A stretch of DNA of 64,000 bases from a bacterium. GTDB taxonomy: Bacteria > Myxococcota_A > Bradymonadia > UBA7976 > UBA1532. Location: positions 1 through 64,000 of the forward strand of contig JAUHYW010000049.1 of NCBI GenBank assembly GCA_030426085.1. The letters are read 5' to 3'. Below the pieces are notes generated by a model. It was not told the DNA's origin. It worked only from the letters and a program-made list of their open reading frames with translations, and did not search any database. How positions within the stretch are numbered: position 1 is the first letter of the stretch; each line of letters begins with the position of its first letter. The position numbers and the translations under genes are program-made. Shown piece by piece: positions 1 through 10,355 of the stretch.

Positions 1-1882
1 CGGCGGGCGCGGGCGCGGGCGTGGGCTCGGGCTCGGGCGCCGCCGGCCGCTCGGGCTCGGGCGCAGCGGGCCGCTCGGGCTCGGGCGCAGCGGGCCGCGC
101 GGGCGTCGGCCCGCGCGGCGCCGGGCGGGCCGCGGCGACCGTCGGCCGCTCGGCGGGCGCCGCGTCGGGCGTCGGGGCCGCCGCGTCGGCGCCCACCGGG
201 TGCACCACCACCGGCAGCGGCCGCTCGGCGGGCCCCGCCTTCACCGGCTTGCGCTCGACCCGCGGCGCGACGTCCGCCCCGTCGTCCCGCCGGATGATCC
301 ACACCGCGGCCAGCACCACCGCCACGACGATCGCCCCCAGCAGCAGCCCGAAGCCGACGCTCGACCGCAAGAGCCACGGGCGGCGGGGCGGCGGGATGCG
401 GACCGGCTGGGTCGGCGTACGATCGGGCCGCCGCCGCAGATCGCCGTCGGGCGGCAGGGTGTCGAGCCGGGCGAAGGCGGGGTCGATCACCACCGAGGGT
501 CCCCCGCCCGGCCCGGGCACGAGCTGAGCCCCACGGCCGCCCGGGCCCGGCGGCGGGCGCTCGGGATGCGCCGCCGACGCGGCCGGAGACGACGGACGCG
601 GCCGGGCAGCGGCGGGGGTCGGCGCGGACGCGGCGGCCGCAGGCGCCGGATCGGACACCGCGGCGGGGATCGGCGGCGGACGCGACGCAGCCGGTCGTTC
701 GGGGCTCACCCCGGCCGGCGGCCCCTGCTCCGGCGCCGCGGGCGGAGGCCGGGACGGCTCGGCGCGCTCGGCCGGCGGCTCGGACGGCGCCTCGGCCGGC
801 GTGTCGGCCCGCGCGGCTGGCGCCTCGGCCCGCGGCGGGCCCTCGGCCGCCGGCGCCTGCCCGCTGTCGGCCTCCTCCGGCGCGGCCGCCGCGCCCCGCT
901 TCGGGCGGGGGGCCTCGACCTTGCGGGTGCGGTCGCTGTCGGACACGGCCAGCGGCGGGCCGTCGACCAGCGCGGCCAGCGCCTCGGCCAGCTCGACCAC
1001 CGTCGGGTAGCGCGCCTCCGGATCGGGCGCGGTCGCCTTGGCCACCACCGCGTCGACCGCGTGCCCCCCGACCACACCCACCGCGACCGACGTCGGCGGC
1101 GCGTCGTCGGCGAACGGCTGGCCGGTGAGCATCTCGTACAGGATCGCGCCCAGCCCGAAGACATCGCCCGCCATCGTCGGCGGCGCGCCCCGGCGGACCT
1201 CGGGGGCCAGCGTGCGGGCCCGCCCGGCCTCGGCCCGCAGCCGGGCGAGCATGCCGCCGGGCAGCGCCTCGGCCCAGCCGAAGCCGACCACCTTCAGCGC
1301 CGCCGGCAGGATGTGGATCGAGCCCGGATCGAGCCCGCCGTGCGCCAGGTGGCGGTGAGCGTGCAGCAGCGCGTCGCGGATCTGCTCGAAGATGGGCAGC
1401 AGCTCCTCGAGCGAGAACCCCTGCCCCTTCTCCCGCCGCAGCTCGACGATCTTGGCCAGGGTCAGCCCTTCGAGCCGCTCCTGGGCCATGAACAGCCAGT
1501 CCCCGTGGGCACCGGCGGCGTAGACCCGCACGATGCCCTCGTGGGACAGCCGCCGGGCCTGCTCCAGCACCTCGAGCCCCGCGGCCCGGGCGTCGGCGTC
1601 GGGCACCGGCCCCATGAAGCGGACGACCAGCGGCATCTCGCCGGTCCGCGCGGCGAAGAGCCAGCCCCCCGGCGCCTCTTCGAGCGGCGCGCCGAGCTCG
1701 AAGCGGTCGCCGACGACGACCCCCTTCTCGAGCCCGACCGCCGCCGCCCGCAGCACGAACGGGTCGGGCGCCTGCACCGCGGTGAGCGTCGGCCGGAAGC
1801 GCCGCCGCCCCGCCGCCGGCGCCCCGCAGTTGCCGCAGACCGGCGCCCCGGAGAGTTCAGTGCCGCAGCGGTGACACAGCAA
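1..1882 (-). CDS. Zinc-ribbon pseudokinase with C-terminal membrane anchor (3' end beyond window)
   Basis: The gene reads leftwards and leaves the window, so only about 627 codons are seen. I start it at a TTG (1882) behind GGGAGG; the protein opens with a CxxC...CxxC zinc ribbon (residues 3-19). Residues about 60-270 align with a Ser/Thr kinase fold, with a readable APE (226-228) and a DVFGLG segment (240-245). The catalytic residues are replaced: the VAIK lysine is Arg88, the HRD loop reads HGGLDPGS (181-188) and DFG reads GFG (200-202). A Pro/Ala/Glu-rich linker follows, then one transmembrane segment (about 505-530) and an outer Pro-rich tail with RPAAPEPE repeats. It is probably a phosphotransfer-dead scaffold or sensor. 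The family assignment is firm; its partner is unknown. An 81-bp gap separates it from dut. Confidence 0.75.
   Translation of the reverse strand, partial: MLCHRCGTELSGAPVCGNCGAPAAGRRRFRPTLTAVQAPDPFVLRAAAVGLEKGVVVGDRFELGAPLEEAPGGWLFAARTGEMPLVVRFMGPVPDADARAAGLEVLEQARRLSHEGIVRVYAAGAHGDWLFMAQERLEGLTLAKIVELRREKGQGFSLEELLPIFEQIRDALLHAHRHLAHGGLDPGSIHILPAALKVVGFGWAEALPGGMLARLRAEAGRARTLAPEVRRGAPPTMAGDVFGLGAILYEMLTGQPFADDAPPTSVAVGVVGGHAVDAVVAKATAPDPEARYPTVVELAEALAALVDGPPLAVSDSDRTRKVEAPRPKRGAAAAPEEADSGQAPAAEGPPRAEAPAARADTPAEAPSEPPAERAEPSRPPPAAPEQGPPAGVSPERPAASRPPPIPAAVSDPAPAAAASAPTPAAARPRPSSPAASAAHPERPPPGPGGRGAQLVPGPGGGPSVVIDPAFARLDTLPPDGDLRRRPDRTPTQPVRIPPPRRPWLLRSSVGFGLLLGAIVVAVVLAAVWIIRRDDGADVAPRVERKPVKAGPAERPLPVVVHPVGADAAAPTPDAAPAERPTVAAARPAPRGPTPARPAAPEPERPAAPEPERPAAPEPEPTPAPAPA
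32..103 (-). repeat. 24-nt tandem repeat encoding RPAAPEPE
   Basis: About three direct copies of a 24-nt unit lie inside the pseudokinase gene and encode an eight-residue Pro/Ala/Glu motif in its extracytoplasmic tail. Such repeats usually act as flexible spacers through the cell wall and can vary in copy number. Confidence 0.6.
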
Positions 1883-1963
1883 ACGCCATCCTCCCGACAG
1901 GGGTTGGGTTTCAGTCTCGGTATCAGGGAGCCGCAGGTCGATCAACCGCGGCGCGCAGGGGGG

Positions 1964-2422
1964 CTACCGGCCGGTGTGACCGAAGCCGCCCGCGCCCCGG
2001 GCGGAGTCGCCGAGCGACTCGACCTCGATCGGGGCGGTGGGGGCGACCGGAGCGACCACGAGCTGAGCGATACGATCGCCCCGCTCGACCGTGACCGGCG
2101 CCGACCCCAGGTTGACGAGCAGCACCCGGATCTCGCCCCGATAGTCGGCGTCGATGGTACCCGGCGCGTTGAGCACGGTCAGGCCGTGGCGCAGCGCCAG
2201 CCCCGAGCGGGGGCGGACCTGACCCTCGTGGTGGGGGGGCAGCTCGACCGCGAAGCCGGTGGGCACCAGCGCCCGGGCGCCGGGCTCGATGACGAGCGGA
2301 TCACGCACCGCGGCCCGCAGATCGAGGCCGGCGGACGCCGCCGTCGCCCGGCTCGGCAGCGCGAGCGGGTCGGGCGAATCGGCCGGCGGCAGCCGCCGGA
2401 AAGGCAATCGGATGGGTGTCAT
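1964..2422 (-). CDS. dut: Deoxyuridine 5'-triphosphate nucleotidohydrolase (dUTPase)
   Basis: It hydrolyses dUTP to dUMP and pyrophosphate, keeping uracil out of DNA and feeding thymidylate synthesis. The 152-residue protein is normal length for the homotrimeric family. All five dUTPase motifs are visible: AGLDLRA (I), PRSGLA (II), [11 protein letters not shown] (III, with the catalytic Asp/Tyr), RGDRIAQLV (IV) and the C-terminal [11 protein letters not shown] lid (V, with His where Ser is usual). It lies 49 bp downstream of pnp on the same strand. Its ATG has no clear ribosome binding site, so it may depend on readthrough from pnp. Confidence 0.95.
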   Translation of the reverse strand: MTPIRLPFRRLPPADSPDPLALPSRATAASAGLDLRAAVRDPLVIEPGARALVPTGFAVELPPHHEGQVRPRSGLALRHGLTVLNAPGTIDADYRGEIRVLLVNLGSAPVTVERGDRIAQLVVAPVAPTAPIEVESLGDSARGAGGFGHTGR

Positions 2423-2441
2423 GGGCGGGGGCGCGGAGCGT

Positions 2442-2466
2442 CCGGGGCGCCGGGGGGGCGCCCCGG
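2442..2466 (-). other. GC-only stem-loop between pnp and dut
   Basis: A perfect 10-bp stem (CCGGGGCGCC / GGCGCCCCGG) with a five-base loop starts just past the pnp stop codon. No U-tract follows on the minus strand, so it is not a standard terminator. It could stabilise the upstream mRNA end or slow transcription into dut. Confidence 0.5.
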
Positions 2467-2471
2467 CGCGA

Positions 2472-4586
<2,115 letters not shown>

Positions 4587-4650
4587 GGGGGCTCCTTCTC
4601 TGTTGCGCACGAAGCGCGTGAAGGCCTGGGGCTCGCTGTCGCCTCGGTTC

Positions 4651-4692
4651 CTGACCACTGCCCGCGAGCACGATCTCGCGGGCAGTGGTCAG
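4651..4692 (-). promoter_or_regulatory. Perfect 18-bp hairpin in the pnp leader
   Basis: Bases 4651-4668 and 4675-4692 are exact reverse complements around a six-base loop. The structure lies 65 bases upstream of the pnp ATG and downstream of the rpsO terminator. Double-stranded leader RNA of this length is the usual RNase III target in pnp autoregulation (known from E. coli). The cleavage role here is inference from position and structure. Confidence 0.7.
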
Positions 4693-4798
4693 AGCCGGAG
4701 GCGTCGCGCCGTCACCGACGACGAGCCGCTGGCCGGTCTCTGATGCCGGCGCGCTCGCCGGCGATGAATCGGTGGGGCCACCCCGACGGCGGCCCCCG

Positions 4799-4829
4799 AA
4801 AAAACGAAAGGAGCCCCGAAGGGCTCCTT
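4799..4829 (-). terminator. Intrinsic terminator after rpsO
   Basis: On the minus strand AAGGAGCCC pairs with GGGCTCCTT around a UUCG loop, followed within a few bases by six U. It lies 11 bp after the rpsO stop and before pnp, so it should uncouple much of rpsO transcription from pnp. Confidence 0.85.
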
Positions 4830-4839
4830 GTCCGCGTGC

Positions 4840-5109
4840 TCAGCGCCGCAGGCCGAGCTTCTCGATGAGGCCGCGATAGCGCATCACGTCCTGCTTCTCG
4901 ACGTAGCGCAGCAACCGCCGCCGCTGGCCGACGAGCTTCTTCAGCCCGCGCCGCGAGTGGTGGTCGTGCTTGTGCACCTTGAGGTGCTCGGTCAGCTCGC
5001 GCACCCGGTAGGTGATGAGCGCCACCTGCACCTCGGGGGAGCCGGTGTCGTTCTCGTTCTTGCCGTACTGAGCGATGAGCTCGGCCTTCTGGTCACTGTC
5101 GAGCGGCAT
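4840..5109 (-). CDS. rpsO: 30S ribosomal protein S15
   Basis: S15 binds 16S rRNA early in small-subunit assembly, at the central-domain three-way junction. The 89-residue length is the family's. The conserved core is clear: [14 protein letters not shown], then [18 protein letters not shown], and a basic C-terminal helix. The ATG at 5109 is preceded by GAGGAGAT; the longer upstream frame is untranslated leader. A well-formed promoter (TTGACC, 17 bp, TAGAAG) lies 57 bases upstream, so rpsO can be transcribed independently of truB. The order truB-rpsO-pnp is conserved widely in bacteria. Confidence 0.97.
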   Translation of the reverse strand: MPLDSDQKAELIAQYGKNENDTGSPEVQVALITYRVRELTEHLKVHKHDHHSRRGLKKLVGQRRRLLRYVEKQDVMRYRGLIEKLGLRR

Positions 5110-5165
5110 GAGATCTCCTCGGGTCTCCGGCTGCCGGGCCGTCGTCCAGCAGCGGTGTTCGGCGG

Positions 5166-5194
5166 CTTCTACACCAGCCACCGGTGGGGGTCAA
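5166..5194 (-). promoter_or_regulatory. Predicted sigma-70-type promoter of rpsO
   Basis: On the minus strand TTGACC (5194-5189) and TAGAAG (5171-5166) are separated by 17 bp, and the start would fall near 5159. The same TAGAA(G/C) box with a TTGC-type -35 recurs before infB and rimP, which supports it. Confidence 0.6.
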
Positions 5195-5222
5195 GAGCTT
5201 GCGCACGAACTCGGGCCGGCGC

Positions 5223-6167
5223 TCAGGCATCATCGCCCGCCTGGGGCGACGCCGCGGGGCGGGGCAGGCCGCGCACGATGTCGACCGGCCCCTCGGGCGG
5301 CACGTCGACGATGGCCACCAGCCGCCCATCGGGGTCGAGCACCCGACAGCGGCCGATCGGCGCGCCGGGCAGCGGGCGTCGGCGGCCGTGATACAGGTGC
5401 TCGACCAGATCCGGCGCCGGGCGCACCGCCGGCAGGTGACCCACCGCGTCCGCCGGCGCGAGCCGCCGGGCCAGGGCCCCTTCGGGATCGGCCTCGATGC
5501 GCTCCAGGGTCCACCCGTCGGCCACGTCGAGCGCGGCGACCGCGGTGCGGCGCAGCGCGACGAGGTGCCCGTGCAGGCCCAGGACCTCGGCGATGTCGGC
5601 CGCCAGCGAGCGCACATAGGTGCCCTTGCTGCACGTCACCGCGAACTCGAAGCGGGGCGGCGCGGCCTCGAGCAGCGCCAGCCGATGGACGTGGACCCGC
5701 CGGATCGGCGCCTCGACCGCCTCGCCCCGCCGGGCGCGGGCGTAGAGCCGCTCGCCGTCGACCTTGATCGCCGAGTAGGCCGGCGGCCGCTGCTCGATCT
5801 CACCCCGGAAGCCGGCCAGGGCCCCCTCGAAAGCGGCCCCGTCCACCGCGGCCACCGCCTCGGCCGGATCGGTCGCCACCACCTCGCCCTCGGCGTCGAG
5901 GGTGTCGGTCGCCTGCCCCAGCGCCACGGTCGCCCGGTACGCCTTGTCGGCGTCGCTGACGAAGCGGGCCAGCCGGGTGGTGTGACCCAGACAGATGGGG
6001 AGCAGGCCGGTCGCCATCGGATCGAGGGTCCCGGTGTGGCCCGCCTTGTCGGCGTTCAACGCCCGGCGCACCCGCTCCACGGCTTTGAAGCTGGTCAGAC
6101 CCGCCGGCTTGTCGAGCAGGATCAGCCCGGTGAGCGGCCGGCCGCGCCGGCGCCTGCGTCGCCCCAT
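5223..6167 (-). CDS. truB: tRNA pseudouridine(55) synthase TruB
   Basis: It converts U55 in the T-loop of tRNAs to pseudouridine. The 314-residue protein carries the catalytic motif GHTGTLDPMATGLL (about residues 43-56, Asp as nucleophile), the LLDKPAGLTS start of the fold and the KGTYVRSLAADI motif. The C-terminal part is the PUA-like extension usual in longer TruB forms. Its ATG overlaps the rbfA stop by one base (TGATG), so the two are probably translationally coupled. Confidence 0.96.
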   Translation of the reverse strand: MGRRRRRRGRPLTGLILLDKPAGLTSFKAVERVRRALNADKAGHTGTLDPMATGLLPICLGHTTRLARFVSDADKAYRATVALGQATDTLDAEGEVVATDPAEAVAAVDGAAFEGALAGFRGEIEQRPPAYSAIKVDGERLYARARRGEAVEAPIRRVHVHRLALLEAAPPRFEFAVTCSKGTYVRSLAADIAEVLGLHGHLVALRRTAVAALDVADGWTLERIEADPEGALARRLAPADAVGHLPAVRPAPDLVEHLYHGRRRPLPGAPIGRCRVLDPDGRLVAIVDVPPEGPVDIVRGLPRPAASPQAGDDA

Positions 6168-6610
6168 CAGCCGCCCTGCGGGTCGTCGAACCCGCCGTCG
6201 GCCTCGGGGTCGCCCCCGCCCTCGGCCCCGCTCTCGACCTCGCTCTCTGCGTCGGCCCCGCCCAGCCCCAGCTCGCGCAGCTTGGACTCGATGCGGGCCC
6301 CGTACTCGATCGAGCGGTCGAAGCGGAAGTCGAGGCTGGGGGTCACCCGCAGGCGCACCCGCTGGCCCAGCTCACGGCGCAGATAGCCCGACGCCTTGCC
6401 GAGCCCGCGCATCATCGCGTCGGCCTCGGCCTCGTCGCCGGGGTGGGTCAGGTAGATGCGGGCCTCGCGCAGATCACCGGTGACCTCGACCTCGGTCACC
6501 ACCGCGCCCTGGACCCGGGGGTCCTTGACCTCGAAGGTGAGCAGCTCGCCGAGCACCTGACGGATGAGCGAAGCGACGCGCGCGGTGCGCTTGAAGGGGG
6601 TGCGGGCCAT
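6167..6610 (-). CDS. rbfA: 30S ribosome-binding factor RbfA
   Basis: RbfA is a KH-fold factor needed for late 30S maturation and 16S rRNA 5'-end processing. The N-terminal [14 protein letters not shown] helix, the [18 protein letters not shown] strand region and the [16 protein letters not shown] motif are typical. At 147 residues it is slightly long because of a C-terminal acidic Gly/Asp/Glu-rich tail. It follows infB after 15 bp and overlaps truB by one base. Confidence 0.95.
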   Translation of the reverse strand: MARTPFKRTARVASLIRQVLGELLTFEVKDPRVQGAVVTEVEVTGDLREARIYLTHPGDEAEADAMMRGLGKASGYLRRELGQRVRLRVTPSLDFRFDRSIEYGARIESKLRELGLGGADAESEVESGAEGGGDPEADGGFDDPQGG

Positions 6611-6625
6611 GGTCTCCGGCGCCGA

Positions 6626-9600
6626 TCAGTCGATCGAGCGCTTGATCTGCTTGAGTTCGAAGACCTCGACCCGGTCGCCCTCCTGCACGTCCTTGTAGCC
6701 GTCCACCGACAGACCGCACTCGTAGCCCGAGGCCACCTCGCGCACGTCGTCCTTGAACCGCTTGAGGGTGCTGAGCTTGCCGGTGTGCACCACATCGCCG
6801 TCCCGGTGGATGCGGGCTTGAGCGTTGCGCAGCATCTTGCCGTCGGTGACGAAGCAACCGGCGACCGTGCCCACCTTCTGGATGTGGAACACCGCCCGGA
6901 CCTCGGCCCAGCCGAGGTGCTCCTCGACCGTCTCCGGCGAGAGCAGACCGCTGAGCATCTCCTTCATCGTATCGAGCACGTCGTAGATGACCGAGAAGGT
7001 CAGGATCTGGATGCCGGCCTGATCGGCGGCGCGCTTCGACTTGCCGTCGGGCTTGACGTTGAAGCCGATGATGACCGCCTCGGAGGCCGTCGCCAGATCG
7101 ACGTCCGACTCGCTGATCGCCCCCACCGCCGCGTGCACCAGCTTGGCCTCGACCTCGTCGGTGCTGAGCTGCTCCACGGCGCTGCGCAGCGCCTCGAGCG
7201 AACCCGAGACGTCGGTCTTGAGGATGATCGTCTGGGTTTCCTTCTCCGGCCGGGTCAGGGCCGCCAGCCGCTCCATCGGGCTCTGCCCGACCATCGCGTC
7301 GGCCACCGCCTGGCGGGCGTCCCGCTCCTCGCGGTTCGAGACGACCCGCTTGGCGTCCTTCTCGTTCTTGGCGGTGTAGAAGGCGTCCCCGGCCGCGGGC
7401 ATGCCGCCCAGGCCGAGCACCTCGACCGGGGTCGACGGCCCGGCCGTCTTGATGCGCTTGCCGCTGTTGTCGATGAGCGCGCGCACCCGGCCGTAGTTGT
7501 TGCCGCTGACGATGTATTCCTTCGCCTTGAGCGTGCCTTCCTGCACCAGCACGGTGCAGACGGTGCCCCGACCCTTGTCGACCCGGGCCTCGACCACCCG
7601 CCCGTAGGCCGGCTTCTTGGGGTTGGCCTTGAGCTCGAGCACCTCGGCCTGCAAGGCGAGGGCCTCGAGCAGATCGTCGACCCCCTGCCCGGTCAGCGCG
7701 CTGACCGGCACGAACATCGTATCGCCGCCCCACTCCTCGGGCACCAGCTCGTACTGGGTGAGGGCCTGCTTGATGCGCTCGGGATCGACCCCCGGCTTGT
7801 CGATCTTGTTGATCGCCACCACCAGCGGCACGCCGGCCGCGCGGGCGTGGTTGATCGACTCCACCGTCTGGGGCATCGGGCCGTCGTCGGCGGCCACGAT
7901 GAGCACCACGATGTCGGTGACCGAGGCCCCCCGGGCGCGCATCGCGGTGAACGCGGCGTGACCCGGAGTATCGAGGAAGACCACCCCCGGCCCGTCGCCC
8001 ACGTTGACCTTGTAGGCCCCGATGTGCTGGGTGATGCCGCCCGCCTCGCCCTCGGCCACGTTGGCCTCGCGGATGCGGTCGAGCAGCGTGGTCTTGCCGT
8101 GGTCGACGTGGCCCATGATGGTGACCACCGGGGCCCGGGGGATGGCGTCGGGATCCTCCGCCACCTTCTCCTCGTTCGTCGGCCCCGAGAGGACATCGTC
8201 CTCCTGGAAGGCGACGTTCTTGACCTCGTAATCGTACTCGGCGGCGAGCAGCGACGCGGTCTCGACGTCGATCTGCTGGTTGATGGTCGCCATCACCCCC
8301 ATGCCCATCAGCTTGCGGATGAGCTCGTTGGCCTTGGCCCCCATCGCCTTGCCGAGCTCGCCGACCGAGATCGTCTCGTCGACGCGCACGACGCGCTTGT
8401 GCGCCGCCGGGGTGGTGAGCTGGGTCTTGGCGCCCTTGCGGGACGACATCTTGCGCCGACGACCCCGCCCGCTGCGGTGGCTGCCGCCCTTGTAGATGTC
8501 TTCGCGGTTGAAGACCCGGCGCCGCCGGGAGTTGTTGCGGCTGCTGCCGCCGCGCTGGCGGTCGCGGCCGCCGCTCGGGCCGCCGGGGCCGCCGGGGCCG
8601 CTGCGCCGCCGCCGCGAATCACCGCTGGCACCCGGCGGGGGCGGCATCGGGCCGCCGCCGGGCCCCCGCGGCGGACCGCCGGGGCGCACGCCGCTCGCCC
8701 GGCGCACGCCGCTCGGGCGACCGCGGCCGCCGCTGCGGCGGGTCGGGCCCCGGGTGGTGCGCCGCTGGAGCTGCTCGAGCGGGATGCGACCGAGGATCTT
8801 GGCCGCCCCGGTGTTCTCCCGGGGGGCCGGCTTGCGGATCTGGGCCCCGCCGGTGGTCCGGCGCTCGCCCCCGCTGGTCTGGGGCTTGGCCCCCGACTCC
8901 CGCCGCCGGGGCGACGACTCGCCCGACCGCCGCCGGGCGCCGCCCGAGCGGCGAGCGCCGGCGTCGACCCGCCGGGGGGACGCCGGCCGGGGCGAGCTGG
9001 CCTCGCCCGGCTTGCGGCCGCCCTCGACGCTGCCGCCGGGGGTGTTCTGGAGCTTGGGCACCGGCCGCTGGGCGACGACCGTCTTGGGCACCTCGCGCTT
9101 GGTCGCCTCCCGCTTGGGGGGGACCGGCGCGCTGGTGCGGGGGGGCTCGGCGGGCGGGCGGTAGAGCACCTTGGCCACCGGCTCGGCCCCCGCCTTCTTC
9201 TCGGGCGCGGGGGTCGCCGCCGGCGCACTCGGCGCCTGGGGCTTCGCCTCGGCGGCCTTCGCCGCCGGCTTCTCCTCACCGCGGCTCGGGGCCGGGCGGG
9301 GCGACGCCTGCTCTTCGGCTCGACCCCGGGCGGGCTCGGCCGGTCGCCGCACCGGGGCGACCCGGGGCGAGGCCCGGCGCGGGGACGCCTTGCCGCCGCC
9401 CGACGTCCGTGAGGCCGCGGGCTTCGACGAGGACTGCTCGCGCTTGCCGGAGACCCGGCGGCGGCGCACCACCCCCGGGGCCTGCACCCGCTCGACCACC
9501 TTGCGGCCGCTCTCGTATGCGCTGCGCAGACGCGCCTCGTCACCGTCGGAGAGCACCGACATGTAGTTTCGAACCTTGATGTCGAGCGCGTCGCACTTGT

Positions 9601-9661
9601 TGAGCAGATCGCGGTGATCGACACCGAGATCCTTGGCGACCTCGAAGACTCTCTTGCCCAT
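6626..9661 (-). CDS. infB: Translation initiation factor IF-2
   Basis: IF-2 is the GTPase that places initiator tRNA on the 30S subunit and promotes subunit joining. I start it at the ATG at 9661 ([13 protein letters not shown], the first IF2_N domain); a GTG ten codons upstream is possible. A disordered Arg/Ser/Pro/Gly-rich linker of more than 300 residues follows, then a second IF2_N domain (about 425-480). The G domain has GHVDHGKT (517-524), DTPGH and NKID, followed by the EF-Tu-like and C-terminal tRNA-binding domains. At 1,011 residues it is a long-form IF-2, typical of high-GC deltaproteobacterial lineages. A private promoter is visible upstream. Confidence 0.97.
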   Translation of the reverse strand: MGKRVFEVAKDLGVDHRDLLNKCDALDIKVRNYMSVLSDGDEARLRSAYESGRKVVERVQAPGVVRRRRVSGKREQSSSKPAASRTSGGGKASPRRASPRVAPVRRPAEPARGRAEEQASPRPAPSRGEEKPAAKAAEAKPQAPSAPAATPAPEKKAGAEPVAKVLYRPPAEPPRTSAPVPPKREATKREVPKTVVAQRPVPKLQNTPGGSVEGGRKPGEASSPRPASPRRVDAGARRSGGARRRSGESSPRRRESGAKPQTSGGERRTTGGAQIRKPAPRENTGAAKILGRIPLEQLQRRTTRGPTRRSGGRGRPSGVRRASGVRPGGPPRGPGGGPMPPPPGASGDSRRRRSGPGGPGGPSGGRDRQRGGSSRNNSRRRRVFNREDIYKGGSHRSGRGRRRKMSSRKGAKTQLTTPAAHKRVVRVDETISVGELGKAMGAKANELIRKLMGMGVMATINQQIDVETASLLAAEYDYEVKNVAFQEDDVLSGPTNEEKVAEDPDAIPRAPVVTIMGHVDHGKTTLLDRIREANVAEGEAGGITQHIGAYKVNVGDGPGVVFLDTPGHAAFTAMRARGASVTDIVVLIVAADDGPMPQTVESINHARAAGVPLVVAINKIDKPGVDPERIKQALTQYELVPEEWGGDTMFVPVSALTGQGVDDLLEALALQAEVLELKANPKKPAYGRVVEARVDKGRGTVCTVLVQEGTLKAKEYIVSGNNYGRVRALIDNSGKRIKTAGPSTPVEVLGLGGMPAAGDAFYTAKNEKDAKRVVSNREERDARQAVADAMVGQSPMERLAALTRPEKETQTIILKTDVSGSLEALRSAVEQLSTDEVEAKLVHAAVGAISESDVDLATASEAVIIGFNVKPDGKSKRAADQAGIQILTFSVIYDVLDTMKEMLSGLLSPETVEEHLGWAEVRAVFHIQKVGTVAGCFVTDGKMLRNAQARIHRDGDVVHTGKLSTLKRFKDDVREVASGYECGLSVDGYKDVQEGDRVEVFELKQIKRSID

Positions 9662-9678
9662 GCCTTCTCCCACCTGCG

Positions 9679-9698
9679 GGCTTCGGCTCACCGAAGCC
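9679..9698 (-). other. Stem-loop in the infB leader
   Basis: GGCTTCGG and CCGAAGCC pair perfectly around a four-base loop, 18 bases upstream of the infB ATG. It does not cover the start codon or the GGTGGGAG stretch. It could shield the 5' end of the mRNA made from the proposed internal promoter. Confidence 0.4.
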
Positions 9699-9705
9699 GA
9701 GCGGT

Positions 9706-9735
9706 GTTCTAGCGGCTTTTCACTTCATGCCGCAA
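9706..9735 (-). promoter_or_regulatory. Predicted internal promoter of infB
   Basis: TTGCGG (9735-9730) and TAGAAC (9711-9706) are 18 bp apart on the minus strand. The -35 overlaps the end of the ylxR gene. This would allow infB, rbfA and truB to be transcribed apart from nusA. Confidence 0.5.
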
Positions 9736-10348
9736 CCAAAACACGGTCGCGACGTTCGAACTCGATTCGCAGGCGGACGGCCTGATCGACGTCTACGACG
9801 CCGACCGCGACTCGCTCCACCTGCCCTTGGGTCGCGCCCAACAGCGCGCGGTCCCCGAACACGATGACGGGGCAATCCTCGGGATCACCCCACGAAGCGA
9901 CACGCTGCGCCGTGCTCTCCGAGGCGTCCTCGGCCAGAACGACGAGCGCCAGCTTCGGGCGGACCCGGGCCAGCACATCCATGCCGGAGCGGGTCCAACC
10001 CGCCCGACGACCGATGGCGAGCCGGTCGCGGATGCGGGCCTCGATGGCCGCCCCCACTTCGGCGACGAGCCGCTCGGGGTCGACCGGGGCCACCGACCGC
10101 TTGAAAGCGCGGCCGAAGGCCCTGCGCTGCGCCGCGAGATGGATGCACCCCACGTCGTAGCACAGATGCGCCCCCCGTCCGGGGGCTTTGAGGTGACGAT
10201 CGACGACGACCGCCCCCTCGGGGTCACAGACCAGCCGGATCAGCGAGTCGCGAGGCGCTCGCTTCCGGCATCCGATGCACGACCGCATCCCGCGGGTGCT
10301 CGGCCCGGCGACCCGGGGTCGGCGGCGGGCATCCTTGCTCGACGCCAT
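9725..10348 (-). CDS. YlxR (DUF448) / L7Ae-like fusion RNA-binding protein
   Basis: The first 95 residues are a YlxR domain, with the diagnostic RSCIGCRKRAPRDSLIRLV (about 22-40) and GRGAHLCYDVGCIHLA segments. The last ~90 residues look like an L7Ae/YlxQ-type alpha-beta-alpha fold (LALVVLAEDASESTAQRV...CPVIVFGDRALLGAT). Both domains are known neighbours of nusA and infB in other bacteria, often as separate genes; here they form one 207-residue protein. It probably binds structured RNA or the transcription/translation machinery. The exact role is unsettled for the family. It lies 7 bp after nusA. Confidence 0.85.
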   Translation of the reverse strand: MASSKDARRRPRVAGPSTRGMRSCIGCRKRAPRDSLIRLVCDPEGAVVVDRHLKAPGRGAHLCYDVGCIHLAAQRRAFGRAFKRSVAPVDPERLVAEVGAAIEARIRDRLAIGRRAGWTRSGMDVLARVRPKLALVVLAEDASESTAQRVASWGDPEDCPVIVFGDRALLGATQGQVERVAVGVVDVDQAVRLRIEFERRDRVLVAA

Positions 10349-10355
10349 CGACCCC

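Noticed and set aside
5093-5617. Extra minus-strand frames reading through truB and rpsO
   Set aside because: They overlap clearly assigned genes in another frame and carry no motif.
6443-9412. A 989-codon plus-strand frame across infB
   Set aside because: It opposes the unmistakable IF-2 G domain and exists because stop codons are rare on both strands at this GC content.
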